Assembly: GCA_030147505.1 (NCBI GenBank)
Contig: JASBVG010000074.1
Location: forward strand, 1 to 43,023
DNA from: Tardiphaga sp.
Lineage (GTDB): Bacteria; Pseudomonadota; Alphaproteobacteria; Rhizobiales; Xanthobacteraceae
Reading direction: 5' to 3'
DNA: 43,023 nt
Each line of letters begins with the position of its first letter. The first letter of the stretch is position 1. This document shows positions 24,923 through 32,565 of this stretch, in pieces. The notes beneath the pieces are model-generated. The model ran no database searches and was not told where the DNA came from. It saw only the letters and a program-made list of their open reading frames with translations. Made by a program: the position numbers and the translations under genes.

Positions 24923-27900
24923 TTACGCCACTTCCTGATCGAGGATCTTCACCGCGTTCTCCAGATCCACCGACACCAGCTGCGACACGCCGCGTTCCGC
25001 CATGGTCACGCCGTAGAGGCGGTGCATGCGGGCCATGGTGATCGGGTTATGCGTGATGGTGATGAAGCGCGTGTCCGTGGTGTTGATCATTTCGTGCAAG
25101 AGGCTGCAGAACCGCTCGACGTTGTGGTCGTCCAGCGGCGCGTCGACTTCGTCCAGCACGCAGATCGGCGACGGGTTGGTGAGGAACACCGCGAAGATCA
25201 GCGCCAGCGCGGTCAGCGCCTGCTCGCCGCCCGAGAGCAACGACAGCGACTGCGGCTTCTTGCCCGGGGGCTTGGCGATGATGTCGAGGCCGGCCTCGAG
25301 CGGATCGTCGCTCTCGATCAGCTTCAGCTCCGCCTCGCCGCCGCCGAACAGCTCGACGAACATGCGCTTGAAGTGATTGTTGACGCTGTCGAACGAGGTC
25401 ATCAGGCGCTCGCGCGCTTCCTTGTTCAGGCTCTGGATGCCGGTGCGCAGCTTCTTGATCGCTTCGACGAGGTCGTCGCGCTCGGTGGTCAGCGTGGTGT
25501 GCGTGCCTTCGATCTCGTTGAGCTCTTCCTCGGCGCGCAGGTTGACGGCCCCGAGACGCTCACGGTCGCGGCGCATCTTTTCCAGCTCGGTCTCCACCTC
25601 GTGCAGATCCGGCAGCTTGTCGTCGGCGCGTACCTCGGCGAGCGCGGCGACGCCTTCCGGCTCCACTTCCAGCATGTCGCGGATTTCGCGTTCGATATCC
25701 TCGAGGCGACGCTTGCCGCTTTCCATGCGCTCTTCCGAGCGGGCGCAGGCCTCGCGGGCCTGCGACAGGAATTCGATCGAGGTGCGGGCCTCGCGGTCGG
25801 TGTCGCGCATCATGTTCTCGGCCGCCTGCAGCGCATTGGCCGCGATCTGGCGGGCCTGCTCGGCATTCTCGACTTCCGAGATCAGCGCGCGGCGCTTCTG
25901 CAGGAACAGTGCAGGCGCATCGTCCAGCTCGGCGCGCTCGCGCACCAGTTCGGCCTGGCGCGAGGCCACGGTCTCGATCTGCCGGTTCGCCGAGGCCTTG
26001 CGGCTCTGCCAGTCATTGCGCTCGGCGATGATGGCCTGCACGCGGCGGTCGGCGAGCTCGGCCTCGCGGGCCAGCGCCTGTGCTTCGGCGCGCACCTGCG
26101 CGGCGGCGCGGCGATGGCCTTCGATCTCGTTGCGGACGTCGGAGAGCTTGGCTTCCGCATCCGCCGTCTCCGGCAGCTCCTCCAGCGCCATATGCGCGCT
26201 TTCGAGACCAGCCTCGGCTTCCATCCTGTCGTTGGACAGGCGCGACTGCGCTTCGGTCAGCGTGGCGCGGCGGGCAGCGTGGCGGTTGATCTCGCGCTCG
26301 GCATTGGCATGGCGCTCGCGGGCCTGGTCGACTTCGCGGCGGGCATTGCGCAGCGCATCGCGCGAGGCGGCTTCGGCCGAGGCCGCCGTCTTCAGCGCCT
26401 GTTCGGCGACTTCCAGCGCTTCGCGCTTGGCGATGGCATCGAGCTTGGCGTTTTCGAGATCGGCCTCGATATCGGTGAGGCGCGCGCGTTCGGCGAGGCG
26501 GCGGGCCGCGCCGGTCGGCGCATGCGAGCCGGCGACAAAGCCGTCCCAGCGCCAGACGTCGCCTTCCAGCGTCACGAGGCGCTGGCCGGTCTTGAGCTGG
26601 CCGACGAGTGCTGCGCCCTGATCCTTGCTGACGATACCGATCTGCTTCAAGCGGCGCTGCAGCTCCACCGGCGCATTTACATGCGTGGCGAGCGACTCGA
26701 CGCCGTCCGGCAGGGCGGGATCGTCGGCATGCTCACCGGCATTGGTCCAGCGCATCGGCGCCGAGGGATCGACCGGCGCATCGAGATCGTCGCCGAGCAC
26801 GGCGCCGAAGGCCTTTTCATAGCCCTTGGTCACGGTGACGCCGTCGATGATCGGCGGCCACAGATTCTTGGTCTCGCCGTTCAGGATCTTCGAAATCGTG
26901 CGCGCTTCGGTCTCGAGGCGCTGCACCTTCTTGTCGGCTTCCACCAGCGGCGCGCGCGAAGCGTCCAGCGTCTGCCGGGCAGCGATATGCGCGGCCTCGT
27001 TCTCGCCGACAGAGTATTCCGCCTGCAGCAGGATTTCCTGCGCGGTCTCCATCAGGACAGCGAGTTCGTCGAGATCGCCGAAGCCCGAAGTCTGCGCCGT
27101 CAGCGCATCGATCTCGCTTTCGACGCGGGCGATTTCTTCCGACAGGCGCGTCAGGCGATCGGCCTGGCTGCGCACATTCGACTGTAGCTGGTTGCGCTTC
27201 GCCGTCATGTCGGCATGCGCGGTGGTGAGTTCGGTAAAGGTGCGCTCGGCCGCGGCCAGCACGGCCTCGGCCTCGGAGACGCGCTCATCGACGCCGCCGC
27301 GCAGCTCGACGCGCTGCATGATCTCTTCCTTGATCATGGCGTCTTCTTCTTCGAGCCGCAGCAGCGCGAAGTCGGCGTCTTCCTGCTGCTTCATCTCGCG
27401 GGCGACGTCGGCCTCGAACTGGTTGAGGCGGCTGTCGAGCTCGACCACGCGCTCCTGCGCGCGCTTCTCTTCGCGGTCCAGGAGATCGCGGGCATTGGTC
27501 AGGCGCTGCAGGCCGGCGGCCGCAGCAGCCTCGGCCTCGCGCAGCGCTGGCAGTTCGGAGGCGCGGATCGCCTGGATGCGCGCCGATTCGCCCTGGATGC
27601 GCGTGGCTTCGGCGAGTTCGAGCGTGTTGCGGTCATGGGTCGATGCGGCGTCGGCATTGTCCGCATGCGCCTGCACCCAGCGCAGGTGATACAGCATGGC
27701 CTCGGCCTTGCGGACCTTGGCGGCGACTTCGCGGAAGCGCGTGGCCTGGCGGGCCTGCTTCTTCAGGCCTTCCATCTGGCCCGAGAGCTGGCCGATCACG
27801 TCCTCGACGCGGGTGAGGTTGGTTTCGGCGGCCTTCAGGCGCAGCTCGGCCTCGTGGCGGCGCGCATGCAGGCCGGCGACGCCAGCGGCGTCTTCCAGCA

Positions 27901-28387
27901 CGCGGCGGCGCTGTTCGGGCTTGGCCTGGATGATTTCGCCGATCTTGCCCTGGTGGACGAGGGCCGGCGAGCGCGCGCCGGTGGCGGCGTCGGCAAAGAG
28001 AATTTGAACATCGCGGGCGCGGACATCGCGGCCGTTGATGCGGTAGTTCGAGCCGTTGTCGCGCTCGATGCGGCGGGTGATTTCGAGGATCTCGGCGTCA
28101 TTGACCATGGCCGGCGCGGTGCGCTCGGCATTGTCGATGGTCATGGTGACTTCGGCATGGTTGCGCGAGGCGCGGTTGCCGGAGCCGGCGAAAATCACCG
28201 CTTCCATGTCGGTGGCGCGCAGCGACTTGTGCGAGGTCTCGCCCATCGCCCAGCGCAGGGCCTCGACCAGGTTCGACTTGCCGCAGCCATTGGGGCCGAC
28301 GACACCGGTCAGGCCGGGTTCGATCATGAAATCGGTCGGTTCGACGAACGACTTGAATCCGTTCAGGCGCAGGCGCGTGAGTTTCAT
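24923..28387 (-). CDS. smc: Chromosome segregation protein SMC
   Basis: A 1154-residue structural-maintenance-of-chromosomes ATPase, normal bacterial length. The Walker A is GPNGCGKSN at 31-39, the ABC signature LSGGEQ begins near 1051, and Walker B ICVLDEVDAPLDD is near 1075-1087. Two long coiled coils rich in Ala/Glu/Arg flank a hinge at about 510-650 (VTKGYEKAFGAVLGDDLDAP and following). SMC dimers with ScpA/ScpB load at ParB/parS sites and juxtapose chromosome arms by loop extrusion. ATG 28387 starts the conserved MKLTRLRLNGFKSF. In related genomes I recall dsbA lying directly upstream; here about 5.6 kb of other genes intervene. Antisense open frames over this gene are high-GC shadows of its Ala/Arg/Glu coiled coil. 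Confidence 0.98.
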   Translation of the reverse strand: MKLTRLRLNGFKSFVEPTDFMIEPGLTGVVGPNGCGKSNLVEALRWAMGETSHKSLRATDMEAVIFAGSGNRASRNHAEVTMTIDNAERTAPAMVNDAEILEITRRIERDNGSNYRINGRDVRARDVQILFADAATGARSPALVHQGKIGEIIQAKPEQRRRVLEDAAGVAGLHARRHEAELRLKAAETNLTRVEDVIGQLSGQMEGLKKQARQATRFREVAAKVRKAEAMLYHLRWVQAHADNADAASTHDRNTLELAEATRIQGESARIQAIRASELPALREAEAAAAAGLQRLTNARDLLDREEKRAQERVVELDSRLNQFEADVAREMKQQEDADFALLRLEEEDAMIKEEIMQRVELRGGVDERVSEAEAVLAAAERTFTELTTAHADMTAKRNQLQSNVRSQADRLTRLSEEIARVESEIDALTAQTSGFGDLDELAVLMETAQEILLQAEYSVGENEAAHIAARQTLDASRAPLVEADKKVQRLETEARTISKILNGETKNLWPPIIDGVTVTKGYEKAFGAVLGDDLDAPVDPSAPMRWTNAGEHADDPALPDGVESLATHVNAPVELQRRLKQIGIVSKDQGAALVGQLKTGQRLVTLEGDVWRWDGFVAGSHAPTGAARRLAERARLTDIEADLENAKLDAIAKREALEVAEQALKTAASAEAASRDALRNARREVDQARERHANAEREINRHAARRATLTEAQSRLSNDRMEAEAGLESAHMALEELPETADAEAKLSDVRNEIEGHRRAAAQVRAEAQALAREAELADRRVQAIIAERNDWQSRKASANRQIETVASRQAELVRERAELDDAPALFLQKRRALISEVENAEQARQIAANALQAAENMMRDTDREARTSIEFLSQAREACARSEERMESGKRRLEDIEREIRDMLEVEPEGVAALAEVRADDKLPDLHEVETELEKMRRDRERLGAVNLRAEEELNEIEGTHTTLTTERDDLVEAIKKLRTGIQSLNKEARERLMTSFDSVNNHFKRMFVELFGGGEAELKLIESDDPLEAGLDIIAKPPGKKPQSLSLLSGGEQALTALALIFAVFLTNPSPICVLDEVDAPLDDHNVERFCSLLHEMINTTDTRFITITHNPITMARMHRLYGVTMAERGVSQLVSVDLENAVKILDQEVA

Positions 28388-29151
28388 GTAAGCGGTACTC
28401 TAATTAAGCCGATTGGCCGGCCACTGCGAATCCCTCAGCGCAAACAATACCATAAAGGCACCTGTCGCGCCGTCCCGGGACTCACGGGCACGGCTCTCAA
28501 TTGGGCCCGACAATGGCGAGACGAGGGCAGCGGAGCAACGCTGGAACCCGCGTTGTCCCAAGGGTTTTGCAGGGGATAAGGGGCGGGCAGGGCAGGAAAA
28601 GGGCTTGTTTTGTAGCAGGTATGACCTTGGTCATCATGAAATCGGCGCTGCTCGGCCAACAAGTCGCGAGGTTGATTTTCCGCTTGGGCGCCTGAATTTG
28701 GTGGCGACCGTTGTGCACATGCTTTCAGCACATCTCTGTTTATGAGTCGCGCAATGCACTGAGATCGCATTGCAACTGAGCGAATCTCGCCAATACTGGA
28801 AGTGTAGTGCCCGAATATGAGTCGCGGCTCTTAGCCGAGCATCTATGTGCGGGCACGCGCACGTTGGGAGACGGTCAGTTCACCGCAAATGACCCTGACC
28901 GCCCCAATACCCAGCTCCCTCCACAAGAGCAGGGATGCTTCGAGAGGGTGGCGTCGGTGGGTCTCCAAAACCCATTCGGCGCCATTCTCATTTAAGTACT
29001 AGAATCTTGACTTGCTGATTTGTCAAAGCTGGCTGCCGCATATCACAGCTTTTTTGCTGGTCGAATTGTGCGGTTAATTTGTGGTCTAGATAGGAAGGTA
29101 GCACGGCGATTATCGCGTATTTGACGGGTGATCGTATTTTGGTGCGCCAAT
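28388..29151. other. Gene-poor region upstream of smc
   Basis: A 764-base gap between smc and a small membrane-protein gene. Seen here are a short palindrome ATGACCTTGGTCAT (28621-28634) and a direct repeat TATGAGTCGCG (28741-28751 and 28817-28827). From about 28985 the composition is visibly AT-richer than the rest of the window. A 62-codon frame at 28807-28995 has no ribosome site or recognisable motif and is not called. The smc promoter must lie near 28390-28500 but is not distinct. Confidence 0.5.
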
Positions 29152-29496
29152 CTATTTTGGTGTGGTCCCCACGAGCCAGCCAAGCCGCGACATGATCGTC
29201 AGAACTGCGACCGTCACAGCGAGCCCGCCGCTGATCCACCAGCCGATATAGCCTTTGCTCGGCAGATGAGCGATGCGCTCCACGACAGTGGCGTGGCCGA
29301 CCTTGAGATCGGACAGGTCCCTGCCGGCGTCCTTGATGACGCTTTTCATCTCGGTGATATCGCTCCGGATGTGAGCAACATCGGCTTCAAGACGGGCAAC
29401 GCGTGCTTCGATCATGGCGTCGAATGTGCTCCCGCTGCCCGGCGGCTGCAAGGGCGGCGCCGGGCGTGCGGCTTGTTGGCTGGATTCGTCCGGCAT
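29152..29496 (-). CDS. Small coiled-coil membrane protein
   Basis: A 114-residue hypothetical protein. A Pro/Ala-rich N-terminus (to about 22) leads into a heptad-like helix, MIEARVARLEADVAHIRSDI and ITEMKSVIKDAGRDLSDLK, which should form a coiled coil. A C-terminal membrane helix follows (about 83-105, YIGWWISGGLAVTVAVLTIM). This layout resembles small phage/holin-accessory (XhlA-like) or DUF1640-like proteins; neither can be asserted. ATG 29496 is chosen because GGGGGA stands 6-7 bases before it; ATG 29508 and GTG 29511 are alternatives. It is divergent from the ParD-like gene. Its flanks are AT-richer than the core chromosome, fitting acquired DNA. Confidence 0.6.
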   Translation of the reverse strand: MPDESSQQAARPAPPLQPPGSGSTFDAMIEARVARLEADVAHIRSDITEMKSVIKDAGRDLSDLKVGHATVVERIAHLPSKGYIGWWISGGLAVTVAVLTIMSRLGWLVGTTPK

Positions 29497-29578
29497 GCGG
29501 TCCCCCATCACGTCAGATTAGCCCTGCAGCACGGTTTTGCAATTTAAAGTAGATTTTCAGGTTGTGTTGGCGCCGTTG

Positions 29579-29607
29579 TTGCCTTGGCCCTAGAACGGAA
29601 ATATACA
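29579..29607 (+). promoter_or_regulatory. Sigma-70-type promoter of the ParD-like/map operon
   Basis: TTGCCT (29579-29584) and TATACA (29602-29607) are separated by exactly 17 bases, a near-ideal housekeeping promoter. The -10 box lies inside the palindromic operator described next, and the ParD-like start codon is about 32 bases downstream. Confidence 0.6.
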
Positions 29608-29628
29608 GTCCGTATATGAATCGTATAT
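29601..29628. promoter_or_regulatory. Palindromic operator ATATAC-N5-GTATAT with extra half-site
   Basis: ATATACAGTCCGTATAT (29601-29617) is a perfect 6-base inverted repeat with a 5-base spacer. A further half-site GTATAT follows at 29623-29628, so CGTATATG occurs twice, 11 bases apart (29611 and 29622), about one helical turn. It covers the -10 box and precedes the ParD-like gene. Ribbon-helix-helix antitoxins bind spaced repeats of this kind to repress their own operon, so autorepression is inferred. Confidence 0.6.
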
Positions 29629-29638
29629 GGGGCGCTCA

Positions 29639-29851
29639 ATGGGCATCGTAAGCATCGACGATGAGCTGCATGAACAGCTTCGCAGAGTGACAAAAGTCTC
29701 GTGCCGGTCGATCAATGCGCAGGCGGCTTACTGGATCAGGATCGGCATGCTCTGTGAGGCCAATTCGAACATGAGCTTCACCGAGATCCTGGCGCGCGAG
29801 ATGAGCGCGGCGGGGGTGGAGCTGCCATCGCTTGCGGCGAGCGCGGCATGA
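29639..29851 (+). CDS. ParD-like antitoxin family protein
   Basis: A 70-residue protein starting MGIVSIDDELHEQLRRVTKV, then SINAQAAYWIRIGMLCE and MSFTEILAREM. This is the pattern of the ParD_like family (PF11903), thought to be ribbon-helix-helix DNA-binding proteins related to type II antitoxins. An upstream in-frame ATG (29627) exists but lies inside the operator half-site; ATG 29639 follows GGGG at proper spacing and begins the conserved IVSIDDEL, so it is preferred. The stop codon overlaps the start of the methionine aminopeptidase gene (ATGA, 29848-29851), which indicates translational coupling. No RelE/ParE-like toxin is present; the partner is an enzyme gene instead. Likely role: DNA-binding repressor of its own operon, and possibly a binding partner of the aminopeptidase (inferred). 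Confidence 0.78.
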   Translation: MGIVSIDDELHEQLRRVTKVSCRSINAQAAYWIRIGMLCEANSNMSFTEILAREMSAAGVELPSLAASAA

Positions 29852-30609
29852 CAAAGACGTCGCAGGAGCTGGCGCTGATGGCGGAGTCCGGCCGGCTGCT
29901 GGCTTCGGTCTTCGCGCTGCTGGATCGCACGGAGCTGGTCGGCCGCTCGACGCTCGAGATCAACGACATGGTCGAGCGCTTCATCACCGAGGACCTTGCC
30001 GCGCGGCCGGCGAGCAAGGGGCAGTATGGCTTTGAATTCGTGCTGAACTCATCGATCAACGAGGTGGTCTGCCACGGCATTCCCTCCAGCGCCGATGTGC
30101 TGAAGGATGGCGACATCGTCAATTTCGACATCACGCTGGAGAAGAACGGCTATATCGCCGACAGCAGCAAGACCTATTGCGTGGGCGAGGTGAACACGGC
30201 GGCGAAGCGGCTGGTCGCGGCCACCTATGAGGCCATGTGGCAGGGCATTCGCGCGGTGCGGCCGGGGGGGCGACTCGGCGATATCGGCTTTGCCATCGAG
30301 CGCCATGCCAAGCGATCAGGCTATTCGGTGGTGCGCGACTATTGCGGCCACGGTATCGGCCGCGAGATGCATGAAGCGCCGCAGGTGATGCATTTTGGCA
30401 AGCCGAATACCGGCCTCGTGCTGCGCGAGGGCATGGTGTTCACCATCGAGCCGATGCTCAATCGCGGCCGCGCCAAGGTGCGGACGGAGGATGACGGCTG
30501 GACGGTGGTCACCGATGACGGTTCGCTGTCGGCGCAGTTCGAGCACACGGTGGCGGTGACCGCGAAGGGCGTGAAGGTGCTGACGTTGCGGCCGGATGAG
30601 AAGCGCTGA
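29848..30609 (+). CDS. map: Type I methionine aminopeptidase (operon paralogue)
   Basis: A 253-residue M24A metallopeptidase that removes the initiator Met from new proteins. All expected active-site residues are present: H76 in VCHGIP, and metal ligands D94 (NFDIT), D105 (ADSSKTY), H168 (CGHGIGREMHE), E201 (FTIEPML) and E232 (QFEHT). It should therefore be active. It overlaps the ParD-like gene by 4 bases and has no promoter of its own. Genomes of this group usually carry another, stand-alone map as the housekeeping copy; that cannot be checked here. The coupling to an antitoxin-family gene suggests a regulated or stress-specific MetAP. It ends in the highly basic RPDEKR, and a palindromic repeat follows. 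Confidence 0.93.
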   Translation: MTKTSQELALMAESGRLLASVFALLDRTELVGRSTLEINDMVERFITEDLAARPASKGQYGFEFVLNSSINEVVCHGIPSSADVLKDGDIVNFDITLEKNGYIADSSKTYCVGEVNTAAKRLVAATYEAMWQGIRAVRPGGRLGDIGFAIERHAKRSGYSVVRDYCGHGIGREMHEAPQVMHFGKPNTGLVLREGMVFTIEPMLNRGRAKVRTEDDGWTVVTDDGSLSAQFEHTVAVTAKGVKVLTLRPDEKR

Positions 30610-30642
30610 CGACACTCCACTCTCATCGCGTCCCGTCTCTTT

Positions 30643-30780
30643 CCTCATCCTGAGGAGCATGCCGAAGGCATGCGTCTCGAAGGATGGCCACGCACGCGGA
30701 GCCCGGCCAGCTCATGGTTCGAGATGGCGCTGCGCGCCTCCTCACCATGAGGGACTGAGTTAGTCCTCGTGAAGCGAGGA
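30643..30780. repeat. Palindromic repeat, CCTCATCCTGAGGAG family
   Basis: CCTCATCCTGAGGAG (30643-30657) is a palindrome, mirrored at the other end by CCTCCTCACCATGAGGG (30737-30753). A small hairpin TCCTCG-TGAAG-CGAGGA follows. GCATGCCGAAGGCATGC makes a further hairpin inside. It fills the gap between the convergent map and GFA genes and could end both transcripts. This family is widespread in Bradyrhizobium-like genomes. Confidence 0.8.
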
Positions 30781-30781
30781 G

Positions 30782-31207
30782 TTAATCCTCCGCGATGAAT
30801 CGCAATGTCCCTGCCATGCGTTGCGGCTTGCCGGTGTCGTTCGGATGATTGACGCCATCGTTCACCGGCACCTCGGTGAAATCGAACGGGCTGATGCCAT
30901 CGAGGCAGGCGACGTTCACGGCATAGGACGTCTGGTCCGAGCGCCGCTGGTGGTGCGTGTAGACGCCGCAATGTGCGCAGAAAAAATGCTCGGCAACTCT
31001 GGTGTTGAAGCGATAGCTCGACAGCGTATCCGCACCCTGCGTCACGCGGACGCCGCCGGGCGCCGTCATCACCATCACGGCGCCGCGCATGCGGCACAGC
31101 GAGCAGGTGCAGCGGCGGATGGTGCTGAAGCCGCCGCTGAGATCAGCCTCGAAACGCACAGCGCCGCAATGGCATTCGCCGGCATGCATCTTCACGTCGT
31201 CAGCCAT
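30782..31207 (-). CDS. GFA / CENP-V family zinc-binding protein
   Basis: A 141-residue protein with the zinc pattern of the GFA (glutathione-dependent formaldehyde-activating-like) fold: C12-x-C14 in ECHCGAVRF, C33-x-C35-x2-C38 in RCTCSLCRM, and C77-x2-C80 in FFCAHCGVYTHH. YRFNTRVAEHFFC and the NVACLDGI region are also typical. Most members have no proven substrate; the formaldehyde role applies only to a few. GAGGG precedes ATG 31207. It is a single gene, separated from the flavin monooxygenase by 123 bases that include a GCCGGC-rich hairpin. Confidence 0.9.
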   Translation of the reverse strand: MADDVKMHAGECHCGAVRFEADLSGGFSTIRRCTCSLCRMRGAVMVMTAPGGVRVTQGADTLSSYRFNTRVAEHFFCAHCGVYTHHQRRSDQTSYAVNVACLDGISPFDFTEVPVNDGVNHPNDTGKPQRMAGTLRFIAED

Positions 31208-31330
31208 GTTCCGGCCCTCGTGTGATCCTGCCGGCGCCGATCAGCCGGCGCGCCAGTCTTAGCGGGGGCGGCATGATGTGTGAACCCGTCGGCGCCACAC
31301 ATTTCCGTGGCAGGACAGGCGACAGGACCG

Positions 31331-32464
31331 TCATGTACCCTGCACAAAACCCTTGAACATATCGACCACGCCTTGCGGCGAGTTGTCATTGAAGAACAGT
31401 TTGAGATTTCCGTCGGTCTCTTCGGCAATGGCGGCGCTGCGCGGAAACAGGTCTTTCTCGTAGGCCGCGAGCGCAGCTTCGGTATCGCGGGGATGGGCGA
31501 CCAGCATCCGGGCGAGTTCGGCGCCATCGAACATCGCCAGATTGGCGCCTTCGCCGGCGAAGGGCGACATCAGGTGCGCGGCATCGCCGAGCAGCGTGAC
31601 GCCCGGAACACGCGCCCATCGGTGGGTGATCGGCAGCGCGTAGATCGGACGAAGCACAGGCGTGATATCGCATGCCGTGATCAGCGCCGTGAGCTCAGGC
31701 GCCCAATCGTCGAATTCCGCGGCGATACCGGTCAGCGCTGCGGCCGGATTGCTGACGTCGATGCGCGCGAGCCAGTCCTCCGGCTTGTTCAGCGACACAT
31801 AGCCTTGCAGCGTGCCGTCGCCGTGGCGATGCGCCATGATGCCTTTGCCGGGCGCCAGCGCCATCAGCGTGCCGCCGCCGATCGCTTCGGCGCTTGCGGC
31901 GTGGCGGGTGTCGCCGTCGAACAAAAATGTCTCGATGAAGCATGTGCCGACATAGGCCGGCTTCTGCGCGGAGAGCAGCGGGCGCACACGCGACCACGCG
32001 CCGTCGGCGCCGACCAGCAGATCCGTCGTGCATGTCGCGCCATTGGCAAAGGATAGTTGATGCCGTCCGCCCCCGAGCGCCGTTGCGGCGGCGAGCTTGT
32101 GGCCCCAGCGGATGGTATCTGCGGGCAACGATTCCAGCAGGATGCGGCGCAGGTCGCCGCGATCGACCTCGGGACGGATGCCGAGACCCTGCTGCCGGTC
32201 GAACAGCAGCGTGCCGTACCTGTCGCGGATGCGCTTGGCATCGGCGCCGGGAATGACGATGGCGCGGAACTGCTCGGTGAGACCTGCGGCCGCGAGCGCC
32301 AGCTGTCCGTTGTAGTCGTGAATGTCGAGCAGCCCGCCCTGCGCCCTCGCATCCGCCGAGGCCTCGGCTTCATAGATCGTCGCCGCGATGCCGTGGACAT
32401 GCAGCACGCGGGCGAGCACCAGACCGCCGAGGCCGGCGCCGACGATGGTGACATGGAGGCTCAT
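31331..32464 (-). CDS. FAD-dependent monooxygenase, TetX-like
   Basis: A 377-residue group A flavoprotein hydroxylase. The Rossmann fingerprint is VTIVGAGLGGLVLARVLHVHG near residue 5, and the second FAD motif GDAAHLMSPFAGEGANLAM is strikingly like that of TetX-type tetracycline monooxygenases. The N-terminal GGLLDIH and RGDLRRILLESLP and the C-terminal AAYEKDLFPRSAAIAEE fit the same group. The product is expected to be cytoplasmic and to use NAD(P)H and O2 to hydroxylate an aromatic or polyketide-like substrate; tetracycline inactivation is possible but not shown. ATG 32464 follows AAGGGA; the open frame to 32548 runs through the operator and is not used. It is divergent from a TetR regulator with two palindromic operators between, so it is probably induced by its substrate. 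Confidence 0.88.
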   Translation of the reverse strand: MSLHVTIVGAGLGGLVLARVLHVHGIAATIYEAEASADARAQGGLLDIHDYNGQLALAAAGLTEQFRAIVIPGADAKRIRDRYGTLLFDRQQGLGIRPEVDRGDLRRILLESLPADTIRWGHKLAAATALGGGRHQLSFANGATCTTDLLVGADGAWSRVRPLLSAQKPAYVGTCFIETFLFDGDTRHAASAEAIGGGTLMALAPGKGIMAHRHGDGTLQGYVSLNKPEDWLARIDVSNPAAALTGIAAEFDDWAPELTALITACDITPVLRPIYALPITHRWARVPGVTLLGDAAHLMSPFAGEGANLAMFDGAELARMLVAHPRDTEAALAAYEKDLFPRSAAIAEETDGNLKLFFNDNSPQGVVDMFKGFVQGT

Positions 32465-32511
32465 GCGGAATCCCTTCGCGACACGCGTTGCCGGCCATGC
32501 CGGCGAGTGGA

Positions 32512-32547
32512 TGGAACGTCGTTCCAATCTATTGGAATGTTGTTCCA
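32512..32547. promoter_or_regulatory. Tandem TetR-type operators between monooxygenase and regulator
   Basis: Two 15-base palindromes, TGGAACGTCGTTCCA (32512-32526) and TGGAATGTTGTTCCA (32533-32547), are 21 bases apart start to start, two helical turns. The inner arms also form GTTCCAA-tcta-TTGGAA. They occupy the gap between two divergent starts and are well placed to repress both genes. Confidence 0.8.
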
Positions 32548-32565
32548 TTTATGTCAAGATGGGCC

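Noticed and set aside
25022..27187. Very long plus-strand open frame (721 codons) opposite smc
   Set aside because: It is the antisense shadow of the Ala/Arg/Glu-rich coiled coil of smc in GC-rich DNA. It has no domain, no ribosome site and low-complexity composition.
28807..28995. Possible 62-codon gene upstream of smc
   Set aside because: No ribosome site, no motif and an unremarkable composition; open by chance is likely.
29627..29638. Upstream ATG (29627) as the start of the ParD-like protein
   Set aside because: It lies within the operator half-site, gives a non-conserved MGRS extension and has no ribosome site; ATG 29639 has GGGG at good spacing.
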